Positions 25,275 to 34,092 of a stretch of DNA of 64,000 bases are shown here, piece after piece. The notes under the pieces are model-generated. The model made no database searches and was not told the DNA's origin. It was given only the letters and a program-made list of their open reading frames with translations. The number at the start of each line of letters is the position of its first letter. Position 1 is the stretch's first letter. Origin of the DNA: Paenibacillus chibensis (GTDB lineage Bacteria > Bacillota > Bacilli > Paenibacillales > Paenibacillaceae); contig NZ_BIMK01000027.1 of assembly GCF_004001045.1 (NCBI RefSeq), positions 1 to 64,000 of the forward strand, read 5' to 3'. A program made the position numbers and the translations under genes.

Positions 25275-27074
25275 TTAATCGTCCTGCCGGGTGATCAGCA
25301 GCGATACCGTTACCGTCGTTCCCCCTTCGGCCCGCCCTTCATAGGCCAGACCGTATTCAGGTCCGTAATGCAGCTGCAGGCGCTGATGAATATTGCGGAT
25401 GCCGTAGCCCGTGGGAGAGCTTGACGAATCATCGCTCAGCACCTTACGGATCGCATCATAGTCCACGTCCTTGAAGCCGTTGTCGGAAATACGGATGTAC
25501 AGCACACCCTGGCTCTCTTCGGCGATAATCCGGATTTCTCCGTCCTCGCCCATGTTTTTAATGCCATGAATGATCCCATTCTCAATCAGGGGCTGCAGCG
25601 TGATTTTCGGTATCTTGACCGAATACAGATGTTCGGGAATATCGATTTCTACGCTGAAGGCGTAGTCGTAGCGGTTCTGCTGCAGCTTGATATAAGCCGT
25701 GGCATGCTCCAGCTCCTCCTCCAGCGTAATCAGCTCGCGGCCGCGGCTGAGGCTGATTTTCATCAATTTGGATAAATCCTTGATCATATCGGCGGAGACG
25801 GTGTTTCCCTCCATCGTGCTTTTCCAGTAGATGCTCTCCAGCGTGTTGTACAATAGATGCGGATTAATCTGCTGGTACAGAAGCGAAAGCTGCGCTTCCT
25901 TCTGCTTCAAATCCATGTTGTATTTATAATGAATGAGATCGTTCAGCCTGCGTGCCATGTCATAGATCGTCGAGATCAGTACGCTAACCTCGTCGTTCCG
26001 CTTCCTGTGCGGGGTCTGCGGTACGATATTGCCGGGTTCATACCTGCGGACGAAGAAGACGAGCTTCTGGAGCGGCGTCATGAGCGACCGCCAGAAATAT
26101 AAAATGATAATGACGCCGACGATAAAATACGCAATCGAAATGAGCAGGATGACCCGCTTGATCTCGTTCTGCTGCTGAAGCAGCGCTTTGACCGGCACTT
26201 TGTAGATCAGCTTCTGCTGAAGCACATAATTATAATCGGCAACATAAATGAAATCCTTCGTGATGACGTCCTTCACGCCGATGGCCGATCTGCCGGGATC
26301 CAGCTCCGGCGGCAGCTCCAGCACGCCTTCTCTCCCTGTTTCCGTCGTCGTCAGAATATGGTTTTTCCAGTCCGTAAAATAGAGCTCGCCTTCGGGAAGC
26401 GATACCGTTTTTAGGGATTCGCTGATTCTGGCGTCCACGTTCGATACGGCCAGAACGCCGATCGTCCCGCCTTTGTATATATTGTTGATCGCACGCACAT
26501 ACAGGAGCGTTTTTTGATCTTTCTGCCCCTTCACAGGCGGCGAAAGGTGATCCGTCAGCTTCAAATAACCGTTCCCTTTATGGGATACGGCTTCATCAAA
26601 CCACTCCGGCCTCTCCTTCTCATCCGAGAAAAAATACATGCCCGACTTTTTGGATTCCGGATAATAAGGCGCGAAAAAGAAAGCGTTATCCGGATCATAC
26701 ACGTATAGCGAATAATACAGCGGCTCCCGCTCATCGGTCTCCTGCGAGTATGTATTGAGCATGACTTCAATTTTTTCGTAATTCTTCACCCTGGAGAGAA
26801 TATTCTCGTCTTTGGTCGAGCTAAGCTGCTGGATCATGGAGTTTTGAAAAACGGTGGAAGTCACCTTGTTGATCGTTTCGATATCCCTGCTGATCAGCTT
26901 GAAATTTTGCTTGTTCAGCTCGATATACGCGTTGGTTACATGCCGCTTCAAAATTTGCCCTGCCTTGCTGTTGCCATAAGCATTCAGGATGAAAAGCGGA
27001 ATCACGAGAACAAGGAAAAGCAGGATCAGCTGCTGCTTGACGTTCATTTTCGTAAACGGGTTCTGAAACTTCAT
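25275..27074 (-). CDS. YesM-type sensor histidine kinase
   Basis: A 599-residue membrane kinase. One helix at residues 14-32 and another near 290-310 flank an extracytoplasmic sensing domain of about 250 residues. A HAMP-like linker follows, then the His_kinase domain with 'YQQINPHLLYNTLESI' (phospho-acceptor His) and the HATPase domain with the N-box 'QPLIENGIIHGIK', 'ISDNGFKD' and 'GYGIRNIHQRL'. GGAGG lies 12 nt before the ATG. It pairs with the regulator gene 17 bp downstream. Between 27075 and 27278 I found no convincing sigma-A promoter. Confidence 0.92.
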   Translation of the reverse strand: MKFQNPFTKMNVKQQLILLFLVLVIPLFILNAYGNSKAGQILKRHVTNAYIELNKQNFKLISRDIETINKVTSTVFQNSMIQQLSSTKDENILSRVKNYEKIEVMLNTYSQETDEREPLYYSLYVYDPDNAFFFAPYYPESKKSGMYFFSDEKERPEWFDEAVSHKGNGYLKLTDHLSPPVKGQKDQKTLLYVRAINNIYKGGTIGVLAVSNVDARISESLKTVSLPEGELYFTDWKNHILTTTETGREGVLELPPELDPGRSAIGVKDVITKDFIYVADYNYVLQQKLIYKVPVKALLQQQNEIKRVILLISIAYFIVGVIIILYFWRSLMTPLQKLVFFVRRYEPGNIVPQTPHRKRNDEVSVLISTIYDMARRLNDLIHYKYNMDLKQKEAQLSLLYQQINPHLLYNTLESIYWKSTMEGNTVSADMIKDLSKLMKISLSRGRELITLEEELEHATAYIKLQQNRYDYAFSVEIDIPEHLYSVKIPKITLQPLIENGIIHGIKNMGEDGEIRIIAEESQGVLYIRISDNGFKDVDYDAIRKVLSDDSSSSPTGYGIRNIHQRLQLHYGPEYGLAYEGRAEGGTTVTVSLLITRQDD

Positions 27075-27278
27075 GCGCCATAAACACCTCCGGCTTCTTT
27101 CAATATAGCAGTTCTAAAATAGCGCAAGTATGTGCATCTCTACGATAATCATGGGCATTTGTAAGATCGGAGCACTGCACATCGCGAAGTTTACAGGAAA
27201 TGTAACTCGAGAACTCTAGTGTAAGGCATTTTTTCCGGCTTGCCAGTATATTTTTTATAGGAAAAGGGCCCATAAAAA

Positions 27279-27304
27279 GAAAAAAGCGGCACGCGGCCGC
27301 TTCA
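27279..27304 (-). terminator. Terminator overlapping the VanZ-like gene's stop codon
   Basis: A 7-bp stem (AAGCGGC 27284-27290 with GCCGCTT 27296-27302) followed by TTTTTT on the minus strand. It starts within the stop codon itself. Confidence 0.7.
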
Positions 27305-27955
27305 TTCCAATTCCTTCGATTTTAAACGGGACAGAGAACCCGAATTGGATTCTGAATGATGTTCGCCTTCCCTCTTGTATATACCTGGCTCTACCATAAA
27401 TTGCAGCACCCGGAGCACCCCGTACCCCAGCACGCCCCCTGCCGTATTCATGATCATGTCATCGACGTCAAAGGTTCCGATAAACAGCAGCAGCTGCGCC
27501 GTTTCGAGCGCCAGGCTCACCCCGGAAGAAATCAGCAGCACCTTCAGGAACGACAGGGTCCGGAACCCAAAGACCAGCGGCAGCAAGAATCCAAGCGGCA
27601 TAAAGGCGGCGATGTTCCCGAAAAAGTTGATGAAGCCGGACGGACTCCCGAGGTGGCGAATATTCCCGGTGATCTCATGCAGGGGCACAAGATTGCTCAT
27701 CAGCCGCAGGCGCTGCAGAATGCGGTCCGGATGCGTGACGCTCTCGAACAGCTGCCGCAGGTAAAATCCTGGACTCGAGCCTCCAAACTTGAACAAAATG
27801 ACCTTGACGAGCACATATAAATAAACGATGAACACCAGGATCAGGCCCAGCTTAACCGCCATACGGATGGAATGGTCGGGATCGACCGGGCGGGAACCGG
27901 CTTGGTGTTTTCCGGATCGGCTCCTATCGTGCGGAACATGATCAACAGAATTCAT
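27302..27955 (-). CDS. VanZ-like membrane protein
   Basis: A 217-residue membrane protein of the VanZ-like family. After a hydrophilic N-terminus come helices 'LGLILVFIVYLYVLVKVILF', 'FINFFGNIAAFMPLGFLLPLVF', 'FLKVLLISSGVSLALETAQLLLF' and a last one. The conserved 'NLVPLHEI', 'FFGNIAAFMPLGF' and 'DVDDMIMNTAGGVLGYG' are family marks. VanZ was named for low-level teicoplanin resistance, but most homologues have no known role. GGGAG lies about 9 nt before the ATG. It follows the phosphorylase genes and ends at its own terminator, with no obvious functional tie to them. Confidence 0.88.
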   Translation of the reverse strand: MNSVDHVPHDRSRSGKHQAGSRPVDPDHSIRMAVKLGLILVFIVYLYVLVKVILFKFGGSSPGFYLRQLFESVTHPDRILQRLRLMSNLVPLHEITGNIRHLGSPSGFINFFGNIAAFMPLGFLLPLVFGFRTLSFLKVLLISSGVSLALETAQLLLFIGTFDVDDMIMNTAGGVLGYGVLRVLQFMVEPGIYKREGEHHSESNSGSLSRLKSKELE

Positions 27956-28028
27956 AACTAATTCTCCCTTAACATGCGATTTTGCTTACATGGTTAAGGA
28001 TAACCTTCAGGTCTTTGATATTTCTCAA

Positions 28029-28062
28029 CAAAAAATAAAGAAGTTTAAAGAATCGCTTTATT
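28029..28062 (-). terminator. Weak terminator after pgmB
   Basis: A 7-bp A-T-rich stem (28034-28040 with 28056-28062) followed by TTTTTTG on the minus strand, overlapping the pgmB stop codon. It is probably leaky, given its low stability. Confidence 0.45.
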
Positions 28063-28693
28063 TCACCAATTCGATCAGTCCGGAAACGACCCGGTCCGCT
28101 TCTCCGAGAATTTCGGGACGGCCGATGCCGACAACGCCGCATCCCGCAGCCTTGCCCGCCTGCACGCCGGCAGCCGCATCCTCGAAGACAATGCAATGAG
28201 ATGGATCCAGCCCCAAAGCTTCGCACCCCTTCAGGAATACCTCCGGGTCGGGCTTGGCCTTGGACACCTTATTGCCGTCGATCACCGCGTCGAACAGCGA
28301 TGCGATTTGTAGGCGTTCCAGGATGAATTCCGCATTTTTGCTGGCCGAACCAAGCGCAATGCCTACGCCCCGTTCCCTCAGCCCCGTCAGGTAGGGCCTT
28401 ACGCCCGGAAGCAGCTCCGACGCGTCCAGCTGTGAGATATACTGCACGTAGCGGTCGTTTTTTTCCTGCGCCATGCGCTGCTGCTCTGCCTCCGTGGCCT
28501 GTACGCCGCCGATTTCGAGCAGTATTCGCAGCGATTCCATCCGGCTTACGCCCTTCAGGCGCTCATTATGCTCCTCCGTAAACTCGAATCCGAGCTCCTT
28601 CGCCAGCTCGCGCCAGGCGAGGAAATGATATTTGGCTGTATCGACGATCACGCCGTCCAGATCGAAAATCGCGCCTTTCATATGCTCCAGCAT
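28058..28693 (-). CDS. pgmB: Beta-phosphoglucomutase
   Basis: A HAD-superfamily mutase that turns beta-glucose-1-phosphate into glucose-6-phosphate, the step needed after inverting GH65 phosphorylases. The 211-residue protein has motif I 'AIFDLDGVIVDTAKYHFLAW' (nucleophile Asp and acid/base Asp), the cap residues 'LKGVSRMESL', motif II 'LGSASKNAEFILERL' and motif III 'KPDPEVFLKGCEALG' with 'VFEDAAAGVQAG'. These match beta-phosphoglucomutase rather than generic phosphatases. GGAGG is 8 nt before the ATG. It lies 31 bp after the two phosphorylase genes, which confirms the pathway by context. Confidence 0.94.
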   Translation of the reverse strand: MLEHMKGAIFDLDGVIVDTAKYHFLAWRELAKELGFEFTEEHNERLKGVSRMESLRILLEIGGVQATEAEQQRMAQEKNDRYVQYISQLDASELLPGVRPYLTGLRERGVGIALGSASKNAEFILERLQIASLFDAVIDGNKVSKAKPDPEVFLKGCEALGLDPSHCIVFEDAAAGVQAGKAAGCGVVGIGRPEILGEADRVVSGLIELVK

Positions 28694-28724
28694 GTCTAAA
28701 TCCTCCGCTTTCTAAAGTTGTTGG

Positions 28725-31025
28725 TTAACTGCCCGCAGATGCCAGTCCCTTCAGGCTGAACGTAGCGGTTTGGCCCGGACTGACGCTCACCGCGCTTCCC
28801 TGGATGCGGAAAGGCTGCTCCGCCCCGCCTGTCGCCAGAGAGGTTACCCGGACATCCTCCTTCGTGATCCGAATGTCAAAAGCTTGCCCCCGGACGCGAA
28901 TCTTAAACGCCAGCGCGGACCATGCGGCGGGAAGCGACGGATTCAGCCGGACCTCCTTCTCGTCCGCCTGCAGTCCGCCAAAACCGAGCACCGCCGCCAT
29001 CCATGCGCCGCCGTTGGCCGCAGGGTGCGTGCCCCCAATATATAAGTCGCCCACGTACTGTTTGGAGTCCCCGGTCAAATCGATGGTGGCGGTCCGTTTA
29101 AAGTACGGATACGCCCAATCCGGCATGCCGATGTCGGAGGCGACCAGCGCATACACGCAAGGGCTCAGGCTCGAGCCATGCTCGGTCCGCGGCTCGTAAA
29201 ACTCCCAATTGGCTTTTTTGATCTCCGGCGCAAACTCATCCTTGAACAGATGCATCAGCAGCACGACGTCGGCCTGCTTGATGATCTGCGTCGTCGTCGC
29301 AATGCCGCTTCCGCCTCCCAAATATTCGCTCGGCTGCAGGATGCGTGATTTCAGCTCCGAGAGGCTGATGTCCTCCAGCTGATGGTATCTGTCGAATTGC
29401 TCAATGACACCGGTACCCTCATCGGGGAGCGGTACATACAGACGTTCCGCAATCTCCCGGATTTCGTCCATTCCCGGTGTACCCTTGCGCTCGCGGGTAA
29501 GCTCGGCATAAAGCGCCGGGGCCTGATCCGCCAGCTCATCCATCATGCGCACGGCCATTTGCAGCGTATGGCGCGCCATATAGTTCGTGAAAGCATTGTT
29601 ATGGACGCGCTCATGATACTCATCCGGGCCCGTCACGTCCAGCAGCTCATACCGCTCCTTCAGCGGATAATAGCAGGCATAGGAATACAGGAAACGCGCG
29701 CATTCCCAAATGACCTCCGCCCCGCCATCCAGCAGAAATCCGCTGTCGCCCGTCAGCTTGTAGTACTCCCAGATGCCGTGCGCAACGTCACAGCTGATAT
29801 GAATCTGCTTGTCGCGGAAGTAGGTCCGCATCGGGCGGCCTGTGAACACATCCGTGATGTTGAACAGCGTACAGGCATCGTCGCCGCTGTCCTGGCTTTC
29901 CCAAGCATAATAAGCGCCGCCAAATCCGTATTCGGCCGCCTTCCTTCTTGCGCCGTCCAGCGTATGCTTGCGGTACAGCATAATATTTCTGGCTACCTGC
30001 GGCTGGGTGTAGAGAAAAAAGGGGAGCATGAACATTTCCGTGTCCCAAAAGACCGCTCCTTTATACACCTGGCCCGAAAGCCCCCGCGCCGGAATTGAAA
30101 CCTTCTCCGAAGCCGTGGGCGCAATAATAAGAAGCTGATAAATGCTGTACCGGAGCGCAAGCTGGGCTTCGTCATCCCCTTCGATCACGACATCCGACAG
30201 AGCCCAATGCTGCTCCCACACATCCTCATGCGCCTTCAGCAGGGATGCATAGCCGGATGCCTGAGCCTGGCGGCAGCCGGATACCGCTGCTGCCAGCACG
30301 TCGCCGACCTCATCCAAACTGGTATACACAGATACATATTTGACCCATTCCTGCGAGGCCCCCGCCCGAAGCGACAGCGGAATCCGGTGAACAATCCCGT
30401 TTTCCGATGCTGCAATCTCCTGCCCGCTTTCCTGCAGCCCTTCAAGGCATTCTGCAACAGCCACCCGAATCCCCAATTCCTGTGTGCTGGCTGCCGCCGT
30501 CAGCGTTCCTTCCTGGGAAGCGTACTGCATTTCCTTCAAATGAGGGCCGTTGATATCCCATACCGCTCCGTCAATGCCGGTTTCCAGCGTCAGCTGAACG
30601 TCCTGGTCACTGTGTACGGTGAAACGGTTCACGATCAGATGCAGCTGATCCATGCTGACAAACCGCTCTGACCGGAACGTGATCCGAGCCCCGCTTCCCG
30701 TAAGATACACCGTCTCCCGGCTGTGGAGTCCACGCGCGATATCCAGCTCCTGCACATGCTCTTCCACGGATGCGCTCAGCACATTCAATTCAGCCCCATC
30801 CGCGTATAGCCTCGTTTGAAGGCCGTTCGGCGCATTCACAGGCTCCCGCCATTTCGTGCCGACCTGATCGTACACGCCGGCCAGTGTCACCGCGGTCAGC
30901 TGCTCTTGTGAGAATTCATCCAGCGTGCCGCGGTAGCCCATGTACCCGTTGCCCGTCATGAATTTACTGCCGTGATTGGTTATCCGCTGCGGATCAAAGC
31001 CCTCTTCCCTAACGATCCAGCTCAT
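28725..31025 (-). CDS. GH65 glycoside phosphorylase (kojibiose/nigerose-like subgroup)
   Basis: An inverting phosphorylase that cleaves an alpha-glucobiose with phosphate to beta-glucose-1-phosphate and glucose. The start at 31025 (MSWIVREEGFDPQRITNHGS) follows TAGGGGTAGGTG and gives 766 residues, normal for GH65. The (alpha/alpha)6 barrel is marked by 'GAVFWDTEMFMLPFFLYTQP', the catalytic acid in 'DVTGPDEYHERVHNNAF' and the phosphate-site segment 'HGSSLSPCVYALVASDIG' plus 'GGTHPAANGGAWMAAVLGFGG'. These differ from the maltose-type motifs of its upstream neighbour, so the two enzymes probably split different linkages. The subgroup is a guess from pattern resemblance. Confidence 0.85.
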   Translation of the reverse strand: MSWIVREEGFDPQRITNHGSKFMTGNGYMGYRGTLDEFSQEQLTAVTLAGVYDQVGTKWREPVNAPNGLQTRLYADGAELNVLSASVEEHVQELDIARGLHSRETVYLTGSGARITFRSERFVSMDQLHLIVNRFTVHSDQDVQLTLETGIDGAVWDINGPHLKEMQYASQEGTLTAAASTQELGIRVAVAECLEGLQESGQEIAASENGIVHRIPLSLRAGASQEWVKYVSVYTSLDEVGDVLAAAVSGCRQAQASGYASLLKAHEDVWEQHWALSDVVIEGDDEAQLALRYSIYQLLIIAPTASEKVSIPARGLSGQVYKGAVFWDTEMFMLPFFLYTQPQVARNIMLYRKHTLDGARRKAAEYGFGGAYYAWESQDSGDDACTLFNITDVFTGRPMRTYFRDKQIHISCDVAHGIWEYYKLTGDSGFLLDGGAEVIWECARFLYSYACYYPLKERYELLDVTGPDEYHERVHNNAFTNYMARHTLQMAVRMMDELADQAPALYAELTRERKGTPGMDEIREIAERLYVPLPDEGTGVIEQFDRYHQLEDISLSELKSRILQPSEYLGGGSGIATTTQIIKQADVVLLMHLFKDEFAPEIKKANWEFYEPRTEHGSSLSPCVYALVASDIGMPDWAYPYFKRTATIDLTGDSKQYVGDLYIGGTHPAANGGAWMAAVLGFGGLQADEKEVRLNPSLPAAWSALAFKIRVRGQAFDIRITKEDVRVTSLATGGAEQPFRIQGSAVSVSPGQTATFSLKGLASAGS

Positions 31026-31108
31026 GAAACACCTACCCCTATCCATCAGTAATTGATCTCGCCATCTATGCCATGCTTCCATTCACTTGTTCGCGCCATG
31101 GTCTGTCG

Positions 31109-33427
31109 TTAACTGACTGCCTTGACGGCTGACTGCGGCATCGGCACTTCCACGCCTGCCATGCCGATCTCGGCGTCCTCGCCGTATAACCGAAGAACTA
31201 CGCTGTCCCCCTCGGTAACCCGTACGCTCACGCGCTGCTGGTCAGCTTTAATCTCCAGGACGCTGCCCCGGTAGGTCATGTTAAAGCTGTATTCATCCCA
31301 GGCTTGCGGAATAGACGGCGCAAGCGCCAGACCCTCGCCGTCGGAGCGGAGGCCTCCGAATCCGTAGACGATGTTCATCCATGCAGCCGCGATGGAGGTG
31401 GTATGAAGCCCTTCCCGGGTGTTCCGGTTATAGTTGTCCAGATCGAGTCTCGTTGCGAACTCGAAGAAATGGTAGGCCTCCTCATGGCGTCCGATCTCCG
31501 CCGCCAGGATGGAATGGATCGACGGGGACAGCGAGGATTCGTGAATGCAGCGCGGCTCGTAATACTCGTAATTCGCCCGCTTGGCCTCGGCGCTATACTC
31601 GCTGTTGTACAGGAACATGAACATCAGCACATCCGGCTGTTTGATCATGTCGTAGCGGTACAGCCGGTCATACGACCAGTGGGAATAGAGCGGGAATTCC
31701 GTTACCGGGATCGAATGGATATCGATATGCGGCATGTCGAAGAAGCCGTCATGCTCCTCGTAAATGCCGGTCTCCTCGTCGTACGGGATTTTCATGTGCT
31801 CAGCCAGCCGTGCCCAGTTTTCAAGCTCTTCTGCACGCAGCCCCGTTTTTGCCGAGACGGCCTTCAGCGCCGCCGGCGCTTCCGTCTCCATTTCTGCGAG
31901 CACGGACTTCGTATATTCGAACAGCTTTTTCGCCATCAGGTTGATATAGCAGTTGTTGTTCACCATGAGCTGGAATTCGTCCGGTCCCATGACGCCGAAA
32001 TAGCCGTACTGCCCGCTCTTTTGTCCCCACTGCCCGCGCGTTGCATAGAAACGGCTGATTTCGATCAGCATTTCGATTCCTTTTTCGTACAGGAAAGCCT
32101 TGTCGGACACGATGCGGTCGTAGTGCCATAGGCCGTAGGCAACCGCGGTGCCCACATGCAGCTGAAGATTGGAATGCTGCCACAGATCGCAGCTCTCGGT
32201 TCCGTCGATGGTCGCAATCGGGTAGAATGCCCCCTCGCAATCGACCTCGCGGGCGCGCTGCTTCGCATGCTCCAGAGAACGGTAGCGGAATTCAAGCAGG
32301 CTTTTGGCCGCTTTCGGATTGTTGAACAGGTAAAACGGCAGGCAGTACGTTTCCGTATCCCAGAATGCCAGACCCCGGTAAGCTTCGCCCGTCAGCCCTT
32401 TTGCGCCGATGTTAAAGCCGGGATTGTCGCCGTGATACGTCTGGTACATTTGGAATATGCAAAAACGGATGCCCTGCTGGTTCTCGGGATCACCTTCGAT
32501 CCGGATGTCCGAGGTCCGCCAGATTTCTTCCCAGTACGCTGCCTGCTCACGGCTTAATTCGTCGTAGCTCGCTCCTGCCGTTTGTCCCAGCAGCGCCTGC
32601 CCTTCATCCCATTCAGCGTCATCCGGCTTCCCGCAGGTGACGAACGCGGCGTTCACAGCCACTTTATCCACAACCGCCGCCTGCCCTTGCACCACTTGCA
32701 GCGTCAGCTCGGTACCTGCCAGATGCTCCTGCTCCACCGGTTCCGAGCGGACAACCTCCGCACCCTGCGTATGGAGCGTAAAAGAGGCGAACAGGCGATT
32801 GCCCGTGTTGGCCGTTCTGCCGAGCATCGCTGCGCCGTTCCCTGCCTGTTCCCGGCGGACCACGGACCAGAACCCGCGCCCTCGATCCTCATGCAGCGTA
32901 TTGAAATCAAGCCCGGAGCGGATCTGCACCGTGCCCGAAAAATTAAGCGGCGTAAGAATCATCCGCTGCGCTCCGACATGGGATCGGGTCATGCTCACCA
33001 GACGTTCGAAGCGGATGGCGAGCTCTTTCCCGTCCTTCACATGCCACACCAGTTCCCGCTGCACCGTCCCCTTGCGGAAATCGAGCACGCGCCGGAATCC
33101 GGAAAAGCGGCTTTGAGCCAGATCCAGCTGCTCACCGTCTACTGTAATCCGTGTATACAGCCAGTCCACCGCATTGACCATGAAGCGCAAGGACCGGATG
33201 GTGCCGCGGTAATGGCCCTGTACCGGCATTTCTTCATACAATCCGTTAAAATAACTGCCCAGCAGCGTATCTCCGCCGTATCCTTCCTCCGGATACCCGC
33301 GGACCCCCATATATTCATTCCCCAGTGCGAATATGGATTCGGACACCCGATTGCGCTCCGGATCAAACCCTTCCTCCACAACCGACCAGGGATCCACCTT
33401 CAAGTACTTATCAGCGATTTTTGCCAT
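31109..33427 (-). CDS. GH65 glycoside phosphorylase (maltose phosphorylase-like)
   Basis: First gene of the phosphorylase-mutase operon, 772 residues from the ATG at 33427 (GGGGAG 8 nt upstream). Family features are 'GLAFWDTETYCLPFYLFNNP', the catalytic acid in 'GVMGPDEFQLMVNNNCYINL', and 'CIHESSLSPSIHSILAAEIG' followed by 'REGLHTTSIAAAWMNIVYGFGGL'. This matches maltose phosphorylases of the Bacillus YvdK type better than kojibiose or trehalose enzymes, though specificity is not proven. It shares with its downstream paralogue a similar N-terminus ('VEEGFDPERN' versus 'REEGFDPQRI'). The two genes are 83 bp apart from stop to start. No clear promoter or cre was found upstream. Confidence 0.87.
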   Translation of the reverse strand: MAKIADKYLKVDPWSVVEEGFDPERNRVSESIFALGNEYMGVRGYPEEGYGGDTLLGSYFNGLYEEMPVQGHYRGTIRSLRFMVNAVDWLYTRITVDGEQLDLAQSRFSGFRRVLDFRKGTVQRELVWHVKDGKELAIRFERLVSMTRSHVGAQRMILTPLNFSGTVQIRSGLDFNTLHEDRGRGFWSVVRREQAGNGAAMLGRTANTGNRLFASFTLHTQGAEVVRSEPVEQEHLAGTELTLQVVQGQAAVVDKVAVNAAFVTCGKPDDAEWDEGQALLGQTAGASYDELSREQAAYWEEIWRTSDIRIEGDPENQQGIRFCIFQMYQTYHGDNPGFNIGAKGLTGEAYRGLAFWDTETYCLPFYLFNNPKAAKSLLEFRYRSLEHAKQRAREVDCEGAFYPIATIDGTESCDLWQHSNLQLHVGTAVAYGLWHYDRIVSDKAFLYEKGIEMLIEISRFYATRGQWGQKSGQYGYFGVMGPDEFQLMVNNNCYINLMAKKLFEYTKSVLAEMETEAPAALKAVSAKTGLRAEELENWARLAEHMKIPYDEETGIYEEHDGFFDMPHIDIHSIPVTEFPLYSHWSYDRLYRYDMIKQPDVLMFMFLYNSEYSAEAKRANYEYYEPRCIHESSLSPSIHSILAAEIGRHEEAYHFFEFATRLDLDNYNRNTREGLHTTSIAAAWMNIVYGFGGLRSDGEGLALAPSIPQAWDEYSFNMTYRGSVLEIKADQQRVSVRVTEGDSVVLRLYGEDAEIGMAGVEVPMPQSAVKAVS

Positions 33428-33603
33428 CCTCTTCTCTCCCCTTCCCATCAATGGGAAGCGTCAGCCCCGTCTCTTCTGCTCTATGGGGTGGCTAACGCTC
33501 CTGCTTCCAGCATAACGAAAAGAAAATCGGCGCCCAATGTGCAGCGCTCAGCCTTTTATGTGCATTTGTACGGATTCTCCCATGCGGACAACAATCGCGC
33601 CTA

Positions 33604-33632
33604 TTCCCTTTTGCAGCGGGATGCGTTACAAT
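33604..33632 (+). promoter_or_regulatory. Candidate promoter of the T-box trpS transcript
   Basis: Plus-strand -10 TACAAT (33627-33632), a 17-bp spacer and a weak -35 TTCCCT (33604-33609). Transcription would start near 33640, just before T-box stem I. The rest of 33428-33603, between divergent transcripts, shows nothing else. Confidence 0.4.
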
Positions 33633-33644
33633 AATCCCCATATT

Positions 33645-33996
33645 CACGATGATGAAGAAGAGTATGCGAGGACTGACGTCTTCAGAGAGCCGGCGGGTGG
33701 TGCAAGCCGGTGGCGGCGTGCGCGGAAGTGGGCTTCGGAGTGACCGGTCTGAACGCAAACCTTGATCGCTGCGGTTTGAGCCAGTAGGACAGGCGGCATG
33801 TCCCCACCGTTAACCGGGGCAGGGTATCGAAGAGGCGCATGCAGGCCGAATCCGTACCTGTTGAGCAGGGCTGCATTCGATATGGAATGGCGGCCAATCA
33901 AGGTGGCACCGCGAAGCTGACAGCTTCGTCCTTGGAAAGTGATGTACCGGAGTGAATGCTCCCGGACGGTCGCTTTTCCCAGGACGAGGCTTTTTT
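33645..33996 (+). ncRNA. T-box riboswitch, tryptophan-specific
   Basis: Stem I begins with GAAGAAGAGTA (AGTA loop-E motif at 33661-33664). Distal AGAGAGCCGG and GGTGGTGCAAGCCGG follow. A TGG specifier candidate at 33729-33731 is directly followed by GCTTC, which closes the base of stem I. The invariant T-box AGGTGGCACCGCG lies at 33901-33913, where the uncharged tRNA acceptor end pairs. A terminator stem (33923-33935 with 33978-33990) and TTTTTT close it. The UGG specifier fits tRNA-Trp and the downstream trpS. Confidence 0.92.
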
Positions 33997-34092
33997 GTGC
34001 TGCAAATTTGAAGGAGGTGATGGCCATGGATGACGGCTGGTGGTGGCGAGGCGAACAAACGGAATACAACTTAAAAACCAGGAGGAATACCT

